Below are positions 11,226-61,981 of a DNA stretch of 64,000 nucleotides, one piece after another. Position 1 is the stretch's first letter, and the number at the start of each line of letters is the position of its first letter. Location: positions 540,921-604,920 of the forward strand of contig JAWDGP010005328.1 in assembly GCA_033675545.1 (NCBI GenBank), read 5' to 3'. The notes beneath the pieces were generated by a model. The model was not told where the DNA came from. It did no database searches and worked only from the letters and a program-made list of their open reading frames with translations. This stretch comes from Elysia crispata (Eukaryota > Mollusca > Gastropoda > Plakobranchidae). The position numbers and the translations under genes were made by a program.

Positions 11226-13589
11226 TATTGGGAACACTTTAGGGGCAATTGACTTTAATATAATTATATAACAGTAACCCTATAATATGCTTTTGCCATT
11301 CTCTTTTAAAAAATTTTCCTCTCCTCGATTTTAATTCTCTTTATATGCAATACACATACTATGTTCTAATATCGAACTATTATTTTTATCTCCACGAGTC
11401 GGTTTCATCATCGCACTGGGCGGTGCATCCACTGGGACGGCCACAGTGTTGAGAGAGGTGTATTGCGGGGGAGGTCGTCGGCGTGTTGACTCCGGGTCAA
11501 GAAGAAACGAACCAAAGCTAAGTGATTTTTTTTCCCTGTCACATTACCCGGAGATACGACGAACCTATTACAAAAATAAATAACTAACATAAATAGTGTT
11601 TTACCTGAGACAGTGACATACTCGCAAATCTTATTGTGTTATAATTGTATCTATATCGGAGAGGTGGCGAGGGTATTGTCTCTTTTATCAGCAGAGTTTT
11701 TCCGAGTTTTTTTTAATATAACTATCCAAGTATTTTCTCTAGATTGTTAATTGACCCCCTTAAATATAGTTTAATCTAGAATAAAGTACACTCCGATCGT
11801 TATATTATTTGATAAGTGGTAATACATTCCGAAAATTTTCTAAGACTCCGCTGATTCTTGAGATAATATAGTTCTGTAGGCTGCATCTTATTCATTTCAC
11901 AAAATTTTCGTGTTTAGATTGTCGCGTGGTTCTGTAAGATTTTACGAGAGTGTGAAAGGTTATGATTGATGTTTTTCTCACGTGATTTACTATCTGTCTA
12001 AGTGTATTCTAGTTAGCTATATTTTTACATATATTTTATCCCCACCCATAAATTCATAGTATGTAATTAGACTGTTATGAGTTCCCACCCTTAGTCTTGT
12101 TTCGTTAGTAATAAACTGGTCTTGTAGCGTTTTTTACAATACATTCTTTATAATTTTATTGTGAGTAAAACCTGTTTTCTGCCTTAGAGTACACACATCT
12201 AGATCTAACTCTAGAATTAATTATACCATAGTCACTAATAAAAATAAGTGTCAATATAAACCCTATTATACAAATATTTATAAAAGAACTATCTGTTCTT
12301 AATACGTGTCTTTGAAAGCACAATATGAAAACGGTAAACTGAGAATATTAAAAATGTTGGTGAGAAAGTCAAAGGACTAACAAACACTAAAGTGAACATA
12401 TACAGGTCATTTCACCAGATAAACAAAATATTAGTAATTTGGAGATCAGTGCACGTCTCCAATATTACATTCTACAAGTAAAAGTAGAAGATTGAAAACC
12501 TCAAAATATAGTATAAAATAAATAAATGTATAAAGAATCAAAGAAGTGAGTTAAACTCACTACATAAATGTATCTCCTGTAGGCCGAAAACATAGCTATT
12601 GATGAGCCTTGTATGAAATAATATATTTGTGGAGATAAAAAGTTAAGATACATAATGTAAACAATAATGATCAATTAGAACTTGGTGACTTTTATATCGT
12701 GTGTCTAAGAAATTTCCTAATTGACTCAGTATCTGTCTTGCGTGTGACTTGATTAATTTTGAGTGCATACGTACAGATAGAACATTAGTACTGTAGATCG
12801 CCGGAAATTGACATATGCTTTAAAGGAGTTAAGAAGTCGATTTTAATGACATAATTCATAAACATTTCGTAAATTTATGTCTGGTTATTTTTGTGTTTAG
12901 CCTCAAAGTACCCCGAGGTTTATTAAGACATAAAAGCAAGTGTAACTTACCAGTCATAGGACGAAATTTTGAATTTTGCATTTGATCTTTAGAGTTGGTG
13001 AGCACTAATCAAGTAAAATATAAATAACCTTCCGTTATGTTGAGGTGAGATGTTGAATTGATTTACTAAGGAGACACTACGCTATAGATTTGACCTGCTT
13101 GAGGTGAAAAAAAAAAAAGGGAAATAATACAGGAATACCAATTCCCAAGAAAAGGGAAATAATATTGAAAAGTGACTATGATGAACACATTTTATGTTAA
13201 TGTAAAGAGCAAAATTTTGTTTTTATTACATTCTAAGACTATAAACTGGCCTATAGCTCATAGCTAGCTTAAAACCCAGATAGTCCTCTGGAAAAATAAT
13301 TTAACTTTCTAAATTTATTGTACTGTCATTGTTGTCATTTCGTTGTAATTTTTTGAAATAGTTATTGCTTACATGGTTATAATTTCCATATAGTTGAAGT
13401 AAATTCTATGACATTGAAACGATAATCGAGTTGCTAATAGTCGAAGAAGAAAGACTGTTTTATAACAATTGTATATCTCTTTTAATATTCATATACCCAC
13501 ATGAAATATAATTAATACTCAGTCTAAGGACGAGAATATATATAACATTGAAATTACGCAAATAAAGAGATAAAATATAAAACATAACC
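11226..13589 (+). other. Long untranslated leader of the retrotransposon
   Basis: About 2.36 kb lie between the primer site and the first gag ATG. No frame of useful length exists on the + strand. A 60-codon minus-strand frame (11408-11590) has no recognisable content. Packaging or translation signals probably lie here but I cannot point to any. Confidence 0.6.
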
Positions 13590-16500
13590 ATGGATCTAGC
13601 TGCTATAAAACAATTAGCTGAGGATCTTAATTATGAAGGTCAAGACTTACGTAACTTTGTTGATACAATTGTATGAAGATGAACTAAATAGATCTAGCGA
13701 AAAAGATGAAAGAGAGGAGAGAATGAAAAAGAGAGAACTAGATCTAAGAGAATGAGAATTACAGGCTAGAGAAAAGGGAAGAGAACATGAGATAAAACTA
13801 AAAGAATTAGAATTGAAAATGAAAGGCAGTAAAAATGAGAGTAATGAAGAGGAGAAATTTATAGGATTATCAAATTTGTTGACGGGAGAATGTTTGCAGG
13901 TGTTGCATAGTTTACAAGATAAATCATATAATGCTTTAAAAGATGCTTTGTTTAAAAGATACAAATACACAGAAGAAGGTTTCCATGAGAGATTTAGGAA
14001 GACTTGCCCTAAAGAAGGAGAAGATTTTAGCAATTATGTGAATAGACTAGTGTTAGGACGAGATAGATGGTTTGAGAGTGCCGGTGTAGAGAAAGATAAT
14101 TATAAAGGCTTAGCTGACTTAGTTTTAAAAGAACAAATGTATGAGTCGTGTAGCGCTGAACTTGTCACATTTTTGAAGGAGCGTAACCCTAAAACAACTA
14201 GTGATATTGTAAGTCTAGCTGAACAATTTCAAACAGCACATCCTAATGCTAAACTATCAAAACAACCGAGCTTATGTGCTTTGTCAACTAAATTTCAAGA
14301 AAGACAAAGTAGAACTATGGATAGAGAGCAGGACAGAACTAGATATGCCAGTGCCCCAAATTATTTTGGAAGAAAACAATATAGCAACATCAGACAACCA
14401 TTTAGGCCTAGACCTAATGTGTCACAGTCAAATTTTAACTATAGACCTAGAACACCTAACCAGTATGACAATGTGCGGCCTCAGTTCCAACCTAATTTCT
14501 ATAAGCCAAGACAGCAGGATTCACGAACACTAAATCAGGTTAGACAGCAGTTCGGTCCTAGAATTAATAAGAAAGCAAACTTGAGCTCATCATTATCAGG
14601 TGATGAAAGCAATATTCCATTATTCAAGGGTCTAATAAATAATATAGAATGTTCAGTCATGAGAGACACAGGTTGTTCTATGTCAGCAGCTTCTGCTAGT
14701 AAAGTTTTACATTCACAAATGACTAATGAAAAGGTAGAGTGTACACTAATAAATGGTCAGACCATTACGCAACCCACAGCAATAGTAGATGTTGTTACAC
14801 CTTTCTATCAAGGAAGAATAGAAGTACTTGTATTTACAAATTGCGTTGCAGATTTGATTTTAGGGAATGATATAGATCCTAACACACATATTAAGATACA
14901 AGGTCTAAGAAATGACAAACATGATGATAACTCAAATAGAGATAGTTATTTGAAACACACAACAGCTCCAGTGACAACAAGATCACAAACTGCTAAAACA
15001 AAGGAAAAGGATAAATCTACTATTAAAAATAGTGAAGAAAAAACTACAAGTAAAACTAACGCTATCAATATGGATGATAACAATAGATCAAAATCTAACT
15101 CCAATAATCAGGAAAAATCACATATCTTTGGAAAGTTTTCTAAAGAAGCTTTTCAACAAGCTCAGGAGCAAGACAAATCTTTATCTAAATTAAAATACCT
15201 TGCTAACACTAGAATGTCTGGATATGCATATGAAAATGGACTATTGATCAGAAGATTTGAAAACAAAATTGATAACCAAATTAGTATTATTGTTCCTTCT
15301 TGCTTAAGAATGGAAGTGTTGAAGTTAGCTCATGATTCTGTATTTGCCGGACATCTTGGCATAGCAGCGACCAAGAAATCTTTATTAAATAGATTTACAT
15401 GGCCTGGCGTCACAAAAGACATTGCTAACTATGTAAAATCATGTGAAATATGCCAGAAACACGCTAAAAAGAAACCTAAAATACCTTTGGGAAAGATGGA
15501 AGTTATCACAAAACCGTTTGAAAAAGTAGCTATAGACATTGTAGGTCCACTACCTGAAACAAATAAAGGCAATTCTTACATACTGACTTTGGTAGATTTT
15601 TCTACAAGATGGCCTGAAGCAATACCACTAAAAAGAACCAAAACTGAAAATGTTGCAGAAGCACTATTCGACATCTTTTCAAGGCTAGGAATACCCAAAG
15701 TAGTACTATCAGATAACGGCAGACAACTTATTTCGGATTCAATGCAAGAAACTATGAAAATGTTAGGCGTTGAACAGAAACTTTCAGCACCTTTACACCC
15801 CCAATCACATGGACTAGTTGAGAGATGTAACCAAACGATACAAAAGACTTTAGTCAAGCTATCTGAAGAAAACCCTTTAGATTGGGATATACTGCTAAAC
15901 CCTACTCTTTTTGCTCTGAGGCAAATGCCTAACACATCATCAGGTTTTCCCCCTTTTGAACTAATGTATGGAAGAAAAGTCAGAGGTCCTATAGATGTTT
16001 TGGCTGACTCTTGTTCTAATCATAATGAAGAAAATGATGAATTGATACATGCATATTCCTATGCACAAAAACTTAAAGGAATTATAAAAAAATCCAACAA
16101 GATAGCTTCACACGCTGTGAAGATATGCAGTCAAAAACAAAAAGATTATGCTGATCAACACAGTCAATACAGATCATTCAAGAAAGGTCAAAAAGTAATG
16201 ATTTTACTTCCTAAAAACAATAGTAAAATTTACCATAACTACCAGGGACCATTCCAAATTATTAATAAAAAAGGTGACAACTATTTCTTTAAAATAAATG
16301 ACAATATCAGATGTTACCACGCCAACTTGTTAAAAACATGGTATGATAGAAAACCATCAGACAATACTATCAAATTAGCCACATTAGCGTTTATACCCAT
16401 GTCTAAGGAAGAAGAAATGGAAGAGAAAGAAGCAAATATTGAATATCTCATAAATAAATCAACACAAAGTTTCAAAGATATAAAGTTAGACGAAAACCTT

Positions 16501-17226
16501 ACGCCTATACAAAAATCAGATATCAGAGACATTTTGTCTAAATTTCAGAACACACTAACAGATATACCAGGCAGAACTAATGTTTTGGAACATGATATCA
16601 GACTCACTGATACAACACCTTTTAAAGTACACCAATATCCCACTCCATTTAGAGCCAAAGATGCAATTGAGAAAGAAATTGAAACTATGCTAGAACAGGA
16701 TATTATTAGACCTTCTAGTAGTCCATATTGTAGCCCTATTACAGTTGTAGCGAAACCAGATGGAAGTATTCGTTTGTGCATTGACTTTAGAAAATTGAAT
16801 TCTGTTACTATATTTGATAACGAACCCATCCCACAAATGGACGAAATGGTAACCAGAATCACTAAAGCAAAATATTTCACAAAACTTGATCTAACTAAAG
16901 GATATTGGCAAATTCCTTTGAAAGAAAATTGTAAACAATATACTGCTTTTCAAACATCACTAGGATTAATGGAATTTAACTACCTACCTTTTGGACTATC
17001 AACTGCAGCTCCAACTTTTCAGAGAGCAATGAATAAAGTACTTGGACATCTTAAATTCGTAGCAAGCTATTTTGATGATGTATTAATTTTCAGTGAAACA
17101 TGGAATGATCATTTGAAACATATAAGAGAGACTTTAGAAACTCTGAGGAAAGCAAACCTTACAGCGAAACCATCAAAATGTCATATAGGATTCAGAACAA
17201 TTAACTTTTTAGGACATATACTATGA
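13590..17226 (+). pseudogene. gag-protease-integrase-reverse transcriptase reading frame (interrupted)
   Basis: The gag start is ATG at 13590 (MDLAAIKQLAEDL) and its frame ends at TGA 13674. The remaining protein is one base out of phase, has a TGA at 13753-13755 and is then open to 17226. Order in that frame: charged coiled-coil segment; capsid with a SCAN-like region (YVNRLVLGRDRWFESAGV, about 14035-14090); Arg/Asn/Gln-rich tail with no CCHC knuckle; protease DTGCS at 14665-14679 and DLILGND near 14850; integrase HHCC finger (His 15331 and 15352, Cys 15442 and 15451); integrase core D,D-35-E at 15535, 15712 and 15820; GPF module near 16244; RT with LCIDFRKLN and YFDD at 17068-17079. The catalytic residues look intact. 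Most of the frame is preserved, so recoding or sequencing error is possible for the breaks. Confidence 0.9.
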
Positions 17227-17878
17227 TATAGTAGGCAAAGGAAACATTAAGCCAGATCCAATAAAAACAGAGAAAATCCTTAACCTCACAAGACCGAAAA
17301 CAAAAAAAGATGTTAGAAAAATTTGTGGCTTAATAAACTACTATAGGAAATTTATTCCTTTCTTTTCTCACAAAATAGCTCCTTTAACTTCTCTACTTAA
17401 AAAAGAGAACCCAAATCAAATTGTCTGGAATGAAGATTGTGAGATAGCTTTTGAGGAAATAAAACATGCACTAGCTTCTGATCCCATTTTAGCTATACCT
17501 GATCTTAATAAAGAATTCATTGTTAGAGCCGACACTTCTAGCAAAGCTATTGGTGCAGTCCTACTTCAGAAACACAATGACATTCTAAAACCTTGCTATT
17601 ATATTTCCAGGAAACTGTTAGAAAGGGAATGCAATTACCCAATTATAGAAAAAGAATGCCTTGCTATTGTTTTCACTTTACATCATTTCTCCAAGTATCT
17701 TCTGAAGAATTCGTTCATTATTCAATCAGATCATAAACCGTTAACATTTTTAAAAATGAATAAAACAAAGAATGCAAGATTGCTTCGTTATGCATTATCT
17801 CTGCAGCCATTTGCTTTTAAAGTAGAACCCATTAAGGGGACAGAAAACTGCATTAGTGACATTTTAAGCAGATTCTGA
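17222..17878 (+). pseudogene. RT connection and RNase H domain of the same pol, +1 frame
   Basis: The upstream frame stops at TGA 17224-17226 just after FLGHI. The protein continues one base further on (YDIVGKGNIKPDP) and stays open to TGA 17876-17878. It contains the RT thumb/connection (RKICGLINYYRKFIPFFS), then RNase H: ADTSSKAIGAVL with the first Asp at 17531, EKECLAIV, and QSDHKPL. It ends ILSRF. RNase H is therefore the last pol domain and no integrase follows it. The break is a single-base shift at CTA-TGA, either a mutation or a +1 frameshift site; it is listed separately because the frame differs. Confidence 0.88.
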
Positions 17879-18244
17879 TGCCTTTGATCCTAATTAATAA
17901 AATAAAAGAATACAATAAAGCTTAAAAGTGTAGTTGTTTTTCCGGGTATGTGGGGGAAGAAATGTCACATTGTTTGTCATTTAAACCAACAAATGCTTAA
18001 AACAATTTTTTCTCTATCACGTTTCTCTTTGTCTGGGTGAACCACCGGTGCAGCTCTGCCACCAGTACTACCTGCCTCGACGCTGGGGATCTTCCACAGA
18101 TGGATGCTTTGCCCACTGCTGTGAAGAACGACCCACAAGACTTCATCAATATAATTTAGGAATCTAGGAATTTCTATATGATGTATATCCATTATATAAT
18201 TTGATTGTATTAGAATGAAATTTAAATCGAAATTGTGTAATTTC
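17879..18244 (+). other. Retrotransposon 3' non-coding region
   Basis: Sequence between the RNase H stop and the polypurine tract. No env-like or additional frame is present. The 100-codon minus-strand frame overlapping it also runs into the LTR and resembles nothing known. Confidence 0.6.
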
Positions 18245-18263
18245 GTAGGGGGAGATAGGGGGG
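18245..18263 (+). promoter_or_regulatory. Polypurine tract
   Basis: A run GTAGGGGGAGATAGGGGGG, purine except for two T, directly abuts the TG of the 3' LTR. Such a tract primes plus-strand synthesis in LTR elements. Its position fixes the 3' LTR start at 18264. Confidence 0.85.
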
Positions 18264-18709
18264 TGTGAGTGAAGTTCATAAGCAGTGGGGGAATGAAAAG
18301 CGAGAATGTATGTGCCTTAGCCTTAGCCTTAGATTTAGCCTGGAGCTATAAAAGACGACGAACACGAGGGTTCGCCCTCTTTGCACATAGCATTTTTGTT
18401 GAGAAAGACAGGAGATTTTACATCTGTAAAACTAAATCGGGAGAGGAAAAATTTATACTAAAAAAATTAGCACCCGAACAGAAGAAACTAAAAAGAAACA
18501 AAAATTAACAAAATAAAATTATCAAATCTCCTAAGTTTCAACATATGAAATTATTATTGACAAAAGTGAAAGGGCAGTTTGTTGCTTCATCAAAAAAAAA
18601 GAAAGGAAAGAAATTGTGTCCTAAGTGACGAGCAAAAAAAAAAAATTTATACTTATTCTGATATCTCATAAAGAAAACGGAACTCATGAACTGAGTTATA
18701 AAAAAAAAG

Positions 18710-18767
<58 letters not shown>

Positions 18768-19425
18768 AAGAGAAACTATTATATTCTGAAAAGACAATTT
18801 TGTGTAAAGAAAGACAAGTCAAGAAAAGGGACTATTACAACAAGAACTGGTGTGTGTTTACAAACAAGGATTGGTGTGTGTGAACGAACAAGAACTGGTG
18901 TGTGAAAAAAGATCTGGTAGTTGGAAGCAAGACGTGGAATACAAGGAAAAAAAAAAAGAAAAATGTAATTGATAAGATAGAATTTATATAAGAATTAATA
19001 GCATAGGTTTAATTTATAATTTTACTTTATAGAGATGTTTATTTAGTTTATTAAAATTATTGTTTTGTTTTTGTATTATGTATAAGGGGGGAAATCATTA
19101 GAATAAATATTGGAAATCTAAAATAGTGTTGGGTTTTTATTTTGTCACATAAGTATATATATATATATATATGTTTATAACATAGTTAAAAGAAAATTTA
19201 TTATGGATTGTAATTAATTTATCTTAAGTACAAATAATTTGTTTTATAGAATTTGAGTCCTTTGCAAGGAATTATAATCAAATTTTATAAATTAGAGTAA
19301 AATTATATATCCCTATTAATTATAATATAGTGAGTACATTAGAGAGGGAGTTTAATCTTTTACATGGAGGGGACATGTATAGATAGAAGATAGAAGATAC
19401 TTTAGCACAAGAGGAGTATTTTACA
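18264..19425 (+). repeat. 3' LTR of the Gmr1-type element
   Basis: Near-identical to 10038-11213. Differences seen: one G/A, two A/T changes (one at a poly-A/T junction), loss of one T before GGAGCTATAAAAG, and length changes in A-runs and in the (TA)n stretches (18714-18764 and about 19154-19172). TATAAAA lies at 18347-18353. It ends TTTTACA at 19425. Confidence 0.93.
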
Positions 19426-19430
19426 ATAAC
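19426..19430. repeat. Target-site duplication, right copy (ATAAC)
   Basis: Exact match to 10033-10037 on the other side of the element. Confidence 0.9.
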
Positions 19431-22195
19431 CATCTTATACATTGTATTTTAATCATATAATCTGTTGAACTAGATACTTATTTGAATCCTAATCCGAAGT
19501 CATATTACGACTGAACACTGTTTCGTTGTTTGTTTGTTGTGAAGATAGCAGCCAGTCATTACGAGCTAAGCAGAGTGAGAAGGTACTCAATAGTCCTCAC
19601 GAAAAGTTGAGACGGAAAACTTGGTCAGTGGACCTATAACTCTCGAAGAAGACAGGCCGATTTAGAAAGAGAGGAGACAACACAGCTTTGAGCTCTAAAC
19701 TGTGTAGAATATTTTACTCCTATGAGAGATAGCATAAATCTTACTCTAAATTAACTTCCAGTCGAGAGTTCTAAGAAATCATTGACGATAGATTTTCTAC
19801 AGTTATGTAAAGTATAATCCAATTCTTATTTTGTTTAAAGGAAGAAAAAAGCTGTGATTCCTTCTAATAAAAAAATGACATTATTGAATCTACATTACCA
19901 TATAGAGCACGAGTACTAGAGACACGAACTGTTAACCATAATTTCTAATGTGCTTGATTTGTTAACCACAAATTTTATATTACTGTGCAAGATATATATT
20001 GATTACTGGTTGTGAAGTTACTTTTCGTAAAATCTGGAGAATACTGTGCATTGAACTTCATCTCCATCAAAAGGTTATGTGAACTACATTTCTTGGAATC
20101 ACTTATCGTATATTAAAGAAAGCACTGATTTTACGGTGGACTTACGTCTTTTAATTTTAACCATACCGTACTATCGTGACAATAATTTAACTTTTTTTTT
20201 TAATTTAGAAGATAAAAACACATACAAGCATACTATCCACAGTAAGGACCGAAATATCACACATAAGAAAAGTATTTGTTGCAGAGCGCAAAACAAAAGA
20301 CAAAGTACCCTTATATGTATATATGATCTACAATGTGGTAAATGATGATTATGAAATTATCAACAGCATCGAATATCGATATTTCCAAAAGTTTTTAGAC
20401 TCTTATTTACTTAGGTGCGTTTTGCTGCTGTTGTTGTGTGCTGTTGTATAATCGTTATTGTCAATGTTTTTATCCAAGTGTAAAGCATATTATATGAGAT
20501 ATTATACAAGAGATCAGTTTGCGTCTTGATTCCATCTACTATATACTCTTTAAAAGATGAAAATAGTTGACTTATAGCTTGGCTTAACGAACAGCCGAAC
20601 CAGTTTTTGAGTAAAATAGAATGCACGATTCCTGTTTTTATTCAAATAAAATCATAAAACTAAAAAGAGTGCACTTTTTATTGGTTGTTCAATGCAATCT
20701 ATTCACAGCAATGTACATAACTCTTCTCTTCATTTATTAAAAAAATTTCAGTGGGGCAAAGTGGAAAGATTTACAGGTATAGGCGTTAAATACTTGGAAT
20801 TTATTAAAGGATGCAGCAGCAACTATCAAAATACCCTCATTGTCAAATAATTGTTAATGTTTCAAGGTATATCATTTTTGTACACATGTCCTCAATTTAT
20901 TGAGAGAGACAAAGCCACCCAACGTACAATCAAAAGATTTCTCAAGAATATTAGAAACAGTACAAAATTAGTTTTTAACAAATTCCAAGGCATAACTCCA
21001 TATAAACTGAGAGCAAGGTGAATCCTCAAATCTAAAAACTTTTTTTTTTAATAAAGTTTCTTCAACTTTGTACCGCTGGCTTCTGAGCATTAACATTTAG
21101 AAATCAGAGCATATTCAAAACACATGTTGGTCATGCAAGTTTTGATTATTTCTACCAATGAGGAGAAGAATCCAAGCAGCGCATAAATTGTTTTGCGATT
21201 ATACACACTGTACAAATGTGAGAAATATGCATAAATATAAGGCAGCTATCGGACTTTTAAATGGTAAGTTGATAGTATTCAGAAAAACAAAATGTTGTAT
21301 TAATTTCCAAGGTCAATAAAATATAGCCGTTCATCTTTTAAATTGGGGTTCATGTGGCATGATTGTATAACTATAGTATAAGGGTCAGGTAGCGAAACAG
21401 GTAGGTAGACAAAACTTTCGAATACGTTGACCTAGTTCACAAGAACCAACATCAAACTGCACCTGTACAACACGCAAGCCTATAAATGTAGAATACCTTT
21501 CGATCCCGGTTAAAAGTAATTAAAGTCCTGATCTTGATAAATGATCGATTTAGTTATGAAATGTTTTTTTTTTCAAAAGACAGGTGGTTTAGCCTTCATC
21601 TGTTGACCAAGACTCGAAACTTAGAGCCTCTCCTCCAACAGACCTTCATATTCTATAACGAAAACAATGTTCCGCAATATGACTGTACCGCTTACTGTTA
21701 AATCAGATTATGAGCCACTATCTACAGTCATTTATAGAAAAAGTGTGTCTTGAATTTTATTGTCAAGAACTTTGAAATATGCAATTTGAGGTAGTATCGT
21801 GCTAACTGCAAAAGATTCCCCTCCCCACACACCCCGACCTTGAATCTACCCTGCCGAAACAAAACATGACATTTCCTCAACCACCAGAATAAAATCAAAT
21901 CGGAAAGAGATAGTAAGCACTGTCGTGTAAAATCAAATGAGAATAGTTTATATCCGCTCTAACTAAGTTTCTCTTTGTGGAACGGCTAGAAACTAGTAAC
22001 TGGAGATGGCACACTGATCAGTGGACTTTGGTCATTATTTAACACTAGGCCTAATGTTTTTTGAAAGGATCTAGAATCAAAAGCAGCAAAGCCTGGGGCG
22101 GGTTATTAGTTTCAATGAGGACGGTTGAGAATTAGAGTTTACTTAGCCTAGGCCAGACCTCTAGATCTACTGATCAAACCTGTTTCTGCGTTGTG
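19431..22195. other. Intergenic DNA upstream of VWA8, including its unplaced promoter/5' UTR
   Basis: AT-rich, with no protein or RNA gene I can support. The VWA8 frame is open upstream only back to a stop at 22133-22135, so translation cannot start further left in this exon. No TATA box or other core promoter element stands out. Any 5'-UTR exons cannot be placed. Confidence 0.5.

Positions 22196-61981
<39,786 letters not shown>

Larger units (their letters stand above)
10038..19425 (+). mobile_element. Full-length Gmr1-type (Ty3/Gypsy) LTR retrotransposon
   Basis: The element is 9388 bp with LTRs of 1176 and 1162 bp, both TG...CA, flanked by ATAAC duplications. A primer binding site abuts the 5' LTR (11214) and a polypurine tract abuts the 3' LTR (18245-18263). 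Between them lie a 2.4 kb leader and a gag-pol region ordered gag, aspartic protease, integrase, reverse transcriptase, RNase H. Ty3/Gypsy elements normally place integrase last. Integrase before RT with Gypsy-type proteins is the hallmark of the Gmr1 group described by Goodwin and Poulter in 2002. The two LTRs differ by only about three substitutions plus length changes in A-runs and TA-runs, so insertion was recent. Even so, the coding region has one stop and two frameshifts. No env-like frame is present. Confidence 0.93.

Noticed and set aside
13647-14033. Minus-strand 128-codon frame opposite gag
   Set aside because: It is Ser/Leu/Phe-rich because it is the complement of the Lys/Glu-rich gag segment. 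No independent coding signal.
17215-17235. Programmed +1 frameshift as an established feature
   Set aside because: The CTA-TGA context is suggestive, but gag has two other breaks in this copy and one copy cannot separate recoding from mutation. Kept only as a question.
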